This document shows, in pieces, positions 5,793-7,082 of a DNA stretch of 7,082 nucleotides (its first letter is position 1; each line of letters starts with the position of its first letter). The position numbers and the translations under genes were made by a program. A model generated the notes under the pieces. The model was not told the origin of the DNA. It ran no database searches and saw nothing but the letters and a program-made list of their open reading frames with translations. Origin of the DNA: an uncultured Methylococcaceae bacterium (lineage in GTDB: Bacteria; Pseudomonadota; Gammaproteobacteria; Methylococcales; Methylomonadaceae); assembly GCA_903939355.1 (NCBI GenBank), contig CAJAHC010000186.1:1-7082 (forward strand), in the 5' to 3' direction.

Positions 5793-7082
5793 TCATTTAG
5801 ATAATAAAAACTTACTCTTTGCTACCACATCACCGGTTTTAGCGGTGGGTAAGTAAATGCTAGGCTCATAAGCCACACCATTCCAATCCGGCATTGGAGT
5901 AGGTATGGCAGCCGTTTGACCAGGAAGCTCGAGATCCCAACGTAATAACATGGCATGATCTTCATGCTGCGTATTGTGACAATGCTCTACATAGGTACCC
6001 GCAAAATCCCTAAAACGAATAGCAATATCAACACTGTGCGTACTGTCTTTCATTGGGCCTACTCGGTACAAATCCTTACGGGCATATTTTTCCCAGATGG
6101 GTGGCGCTACACCTCCCCGCTTAAGTATCTGACCTTCTTCAAAGTGGGCGTGTACTGGATGTGTCCAGCCTAAGCCTTCATCTCTAATATGCCAAATCTC
6201 AACTGCACCTTGAACGGGTGCTGCTGAAACACGATGTTCATCAGCCCCTAATCCACCGCCTGACGAATTATCCGTTTTGATGGTCCAAGGTACTAGGTCA
6301 GTGCCATTTGAACGACCAAACTCAAACGTTCTATGGACCGCATTTTTAAGCTCCGTAGCCGTGAGTTTATTTAAGGGGATCATTTGCTTACCAGGCACCA
6401 CTTTCTTGGTAACTGGATTAGTCACTGTCTCCTGATACTCCACAGGGTTCATACTGTAATCCACTAAAGCCGGATTAATTGCCGTTACAGCACCGCCTTT
6501 TTGTGTAGCAGGATCACCTACCCTAAACTCAAGAAACTTACCTATACCAGGGTCGCCTTTGATACCATCTGCTGTATAAGGTTTTTTTGTGGTCACACCA
6601 TTAACTCTACCCAACACATCCACTAATGGAATAATATTTGATGGACCTTTACCATCATTATGTTCCATCACGTTAACCAGATACAATTTAGTCCCTTTAG
6701 CCATGCCGGCAAAATCAACCACAATATCGTAACGCTCGCCAATCGCTATCTCAGGTAACGCGTCTAGTGATTGGGCATTAGGGAAAGGAACCGCATGTTG
6801 CATGATATTGCCGTCATTAGCCACCATGTAATAAGGGATTTTGGTATAGCTTTTTGCACCTGTTATAGCACTCGTCGTTTCTTTAACCACCGCAATCTTG
6901 AAATCACGTGAGACAGAACCATCTAAAATACGGAATCGGTAACGACGAGGGCGCACATCCAGATAAGGCTTGTATTCCCAGTTAACGGTAATACGGTCGC
7001 CCAAAAATCCATCCAGATTAAAGATATTAAATTTTAACTGACCATTAGCATCCCACGCTTTGTCTGCAACTACCAGATTAAC
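5793..7082 (-). CDS. Multicopper oxidase, CotA/bilirubin-oxidase-like (N-terminus off window)
   Basis: 429 residues are visible and the frame is open at the right edge, so the first cupredoxin domain with its HxH copper ligands lies outside. The visible part starts in the second domain with 'VNLVVADKAWDANGQL', then 'RPRRYRFRILDGSVSRDF' and 'GERYDIVVDF', all hallmarks of the family. The third domain ends with both C-terminal copper motifs: HPVHAH (6161-6144) and HCHNTQHEDHAM (5984-5949). These supply trinuclear-centre histidines, the type 1 Cys, its His at Cys+5 and a Met at Cys+10 as probable axial ligand. Such enzymes oxidise phenolics, bilirubin-like compounds or metal ions such as Cu(I), Fe(II) or Mn(II) and reduce O2 to water. 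The substrate cannot be told from sequence here. About 50 residues follow the last motif, with no sorting signal. The TTG codon at 7004 is not the real start, because conserved sequence continues upstream of it. Confidence 0.93.
   Translation of the reverse strand, partial: VNLVVADKAWDANGQLKFNIFNLDGFLGDRITVNWEYKPYLDVRPRRYRFRILDGSVSRDFKIAVVKETTSAITGAKSYTKIPYYMVANDGNIMQHAVPFPNAQSLDALPEIAIGERYDIVVDFAGMAKGTKLYLVNVMEHNDGKGPSNIIPLVDVLGRVNGVTTKKPYTADGIKGDPGIGKFLEFRVGDPATQKGGAVTAINPALVDYSMNPVEYQETVTNPVTKKVVPGKQMIPLNKLTATELKNAVHRTFEFGRSNGTDLVPWTIKTDNSSGGGLGADEHRVSAAPVQGAVEIWHIRDEGLGWTHPVHAHFEEGQILKRGGVAPPIWEKYARKDLYRVGPMKDSTHSVDIAIRFRDFAGTYVEHCHNTQHEDHAMLLRWDLELPGQTAAIPTPMPDWNGVAYEPSIYLPTAKTGDVVAKSKFLLSK

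Noticed and set aside
5955..6173. Plus-strand 72-codon frame opposite the copper motifs of the oxidase
   Set aside because: It overlaps the most conserved part of the multicopper oxidase in antisense and is an artefact of that sequence.
7002..7004. TTG as start codon of the oxidase
   Set aside because: The frame stays open to the window edge, and the 26 residues upstream (VNLVVADKAWDANGQL and on) match the family, so the gene simply continues outside.

Overview
The window looks like a piece of a Gram-negative chromosome, most likely a Gamma- or Betaproteobacterium. It is moderately AT-rich, and every gene I can support lies on the minus strand. All three genes with a visible start encode Sec-type signal peptides, and their bodies are secreted beta-sandwich or beta-propeller-like proteins; the fourth gene is cut by the window edge at its 5' end. 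HAF-repeat, HYR and cadherin-like Ig modules beside a multicopper oxidase are a mix I associate with environmental aerobes such as methanotrophs and metal oxidisers. That taxonomic guess is inference only.

Layout in the direction of transcription (right to left). (1) 7082-5793: the C-terminal ~429 residues of a CotA/bilirubin-oxidase-like multicopper oxidase with intact copper-ligand motifs; its N-terminus lies outside the window. It ends in a strong rho-independent terminator (5785-5740). (2) 5739-5124: a long intergenic region. It holds a 34-codon small ORF with a near-perfect ribosome binding site, a 17-bp palindrome, a candidate sigma70 promoter whose -35 sits inside an inverted repeat, and a leader of about 245 nt with overlapping repeats. 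(3) 5123-2721: an 800-residue secreted protein with an N-terminal domain of unknown function, cadherin-like/Big_9 Ig modules and a C-terminal beta domain. (4) 2720-2575: a 140-bp spacer plus a few leader bases, with a weak promoter candidate. (5) 2574-1825 and 1814-1: a two-gene operon. The first gene encodes a small secreted beta-rich protein of unknown function. Ten bases after it comes a large modular protein with a signal peptide, a HAF-repeat domain (about seven repeats), an Ig-like domain and tandem HYR repeats. It runs off the left edge.

How they may work together (inference): the genes suggest an extracytoplasmic or cell-surface programme, with a copper oxidase next to several adhesin- or matrix-like proteins. 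The oxidase and the 800-residue protein are separate transcription units because of the terminator between them. The two downstream genes are almost certainly co-transcribed and probably translationally coupled. The most unusual items are the small ORF with its 9-base anti-SD match and the layered regulatory architecture in front of the 800-residue protein.
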